Shown here in pieces: positions 54,961-55,790 of a stretch of DNA of 55,790 bases. The stretch covers positions 1 to 55,790 of the forward strand of contig NZ_VFSU01000009.1 of the NCBI RefSeq assembly GCF_006385875.1, written 5' to 3'. The number at the start of each line of letters is the position of its first letter. The stretch's first letter is position 1. The position numbers and the translations under genes were made by a program. Under the pieces are notes generated by a model. The model searched no databases, had not been told where the DNA came from, and saw only the letters and a program-made list of their open reading frames with translations. Source of the DNA: Sandaracinobacter neustonicus (lineage in GTDB: Bacteria; Pseudomonadota; Alphaproteobacteria; Sphingomonadales; Sphingomonadaceae).

Positions 54961-55790
54961 TTCCGTTGGCCGCATGAGCATTGCCCGTCTGGAATCAAGC
55001 ATGATTCATTCCCTGGCACCTGAATCGGTTGGCGGGGTGCAACGTGGAGACGTCCGTTTTCGATGCGGCAGGATGGGCTGACGGGGAAGTCGATCCCGCC
55101 GCCTTTCGTGATAAGCGACTGGGCGAACGGCTTCGAACGATGCTTAAGCAGATGGCAGGAGCGATTGGCGCACCGATACCGATGGCGTGTCAAGACTGGG
55201 CCAATACAAAGGCGGCCTACCGTTTTTTGTCTAATGGCTCGGTGAACGAGGGAGACATACTTGCCGGGCATTTTCAGGCGACACGGACACGCGCGGCGGC
55301 GCTTGAGGGGTTCATCCTGGTTTTACAGGACACCACCGAATTCTCCTATCAAAGGCGCAATCCTGAAACGATTGGCGCCATCGGGCTTGCGCCGAGCCGG
55401 CGTGATGAGAATGGTCGGCTTCGGCTTCATACGGTCTGCGGCCTGCTCATGCACTCCAGCCTTGCGATCACGACTGAGGGATTGCCACTGGGTCTGACAG
55501 CGGCGAAATTCTGGACCCGCACCAAGTTCAAGGGCGCCAACGCGTTGAAGCGGCGGATCAATCCCACGCGCGTGCCGATCGAGGAGAAGGAGAGCTACCG
55601 CTGGCTCGAGAATATGCGTCAATCGACCACCCTGCTAGGCGATCCGGAGCGACTGGTTCACATTGGCGATCGAGAGAACGACATTTACGAGTTCTTCTGC
55701 GAAACACAGGCGCTCGGCACGCATTTCTTGGTCCGCACCTGTGTCGATCGTCTGGCTGGCGACGGTGGCCATACGATCGCCGACGAAATG
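54928..55790 (+). mobile_element. IS4-family (Tn5/IS50-like) insertion sequence, left part
   Basis: Bases 54928-54946, CTTTCAATTACCCACAAGT, match the IS50 outside end CTGACTCTTATACACAAGT at 13 of 19 positions by eye and are followed after about 100 bases by a Tn5-like transposase. The right end and target duplication lie outside the window. The insertion interrupts the beta-solenoid gene. Confidence 0.65.
55044..55790 (+). CDS. IS4-family transposase (Tn5-like), incomplete at window end
   Basis: 249 codons are visible and the frame is open to the last base. From the GTG at 55044 the N-terminal DNA-binding part reads DKRLGERLRTMLKQMAGAIGAPIPMACQDWANTKAAYRFL, typical of the Tn5/IS50 branch. 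Asp96 in VLQDTTEF fits the first catalytic Asp and Asp209 in HIGDRENDIYEFF the second; the Glu would follow outside. It catalyses cut-and-paste transposition. No in-frame ATG gives the conserved N-terminus, so GTG is the likely start. Confidence 0.88.
   Translation, partial: METSVFDAAGWADGEVDPAAFRDKRLGERLRTMLKQMAGAIGAPIPMACQDWANTKAAYRFLSNGSVNEGDILAGHFQATRTRAAALEGFILVLQDTTEFSYQRRNPETIGAIGLAPSRRDENGRLRLHTVCGLLMHSSLAITTEGLPLGLTAAKFWTRTKFKGANALKRRINPTRVPIEEKESYRWLENMRQSTTLLGDPERLVHIGDRENDIYEFFCETQALGTHFLVRTCVDRLAGDGGHTIADEM

Overview
The window looks like chromosomal DNA of a high-GC alphaproteobacterium, most probably a member of the Sphingomonadales. This rests on the gene order around obgE-proB-proA-nadD-rsfS-rlmH-ctpA-dsbB-coq7, a class I lysyl-tRNA synthetase, a PEP-CTERM protein of the PEPxxWA type, COQ7 and COQ9 ubiquinone genes, and intergenic palindromic mosaics of a kind I associate with sphingomonads. 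This is inference from protein recognition and context; no search was run.

Layout. 1-563: non-coding repeat mosaic. 564-8229: a lipid or acid catabolism locus with methylmalonyl-CoA epimerase (-), a paired acyl-CoA dehydrogenase, a TetR regulator and a divergent kinase / SDR / ACAD11-like dehydrogenase / zinc alcohol dehydrogenase run. The kinase+SDR+ACAD set resembles the known 4-hydroxyacyl-CoA (levulinate, LvaA/LvaD/LvaC; ACAD10/11) chemistry. 8347-10038: ssb and a DUF3667 membrane protein. 10039-10628: repeat mosaic. 10629-13488: feoAB under a Fur-like box, then COQ9. 13711-16626: rpsU, an FKBP isomerase, two tandem DUF805 genes duplicated together with their terminators, and a secreted protein. 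16623-18508: HCCA-isomerase-like protein and an atypical SDR, divergent from an HxlR regulator. 18524-24599: DEAD-box helicase, accC-accB-aroQ, a ThiS-ThiG fusion and a PhyH-like dioxygenase. 24600-24963: repeat mosaic. 24964-34819: the long minus-strand operon from rplU-rpmA to coq7, interrupted by two plus-strand insertions (a 51-aa secreted cationic peptide and a PQQ-dehydrogenase-like lipoprotein). 35055-39799: secreted DUF885 peptidase, a secreted unknown protein, a PEP-CTERM protein and a TPR-like protein. 39796-46307: lysK, a divergent DinG-like helicase, SixA-like phosphatase and mlaEF-like transporter genes. 46308-46829: repeat mosaic. 46830-54960: a candidate secretion/surface system consisting of an ECF sigma factor, a one-pass anti-sigma-like protein, an M50 site-2-protease-type membrane protein with PqqD-like and adaptor-like ends, two HlyD-like adaptors, and a divergent secreted beta-solenoid protein with Asp-rich loops. 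55044-end: an IS4-family (Tn5-like) transposase running off the window; its left end appears to lie inside the beta-solenoid gene and to have cut off its C-terminus.

The most novel items are the sigma / anti-sigma / M50 / adaptor / beta-solenoid locus with its IS disruption, the split ACAD11-like (Lva-like) cassette, the ThiS-ThiG fusion in which the sulfur-carrier Gly-Gly is internal, the rlmH gene whose only plausible start is CTG, and the family of mosaic intergenic palindromes. No tRNA, rRNA or CRISPR array was seen.
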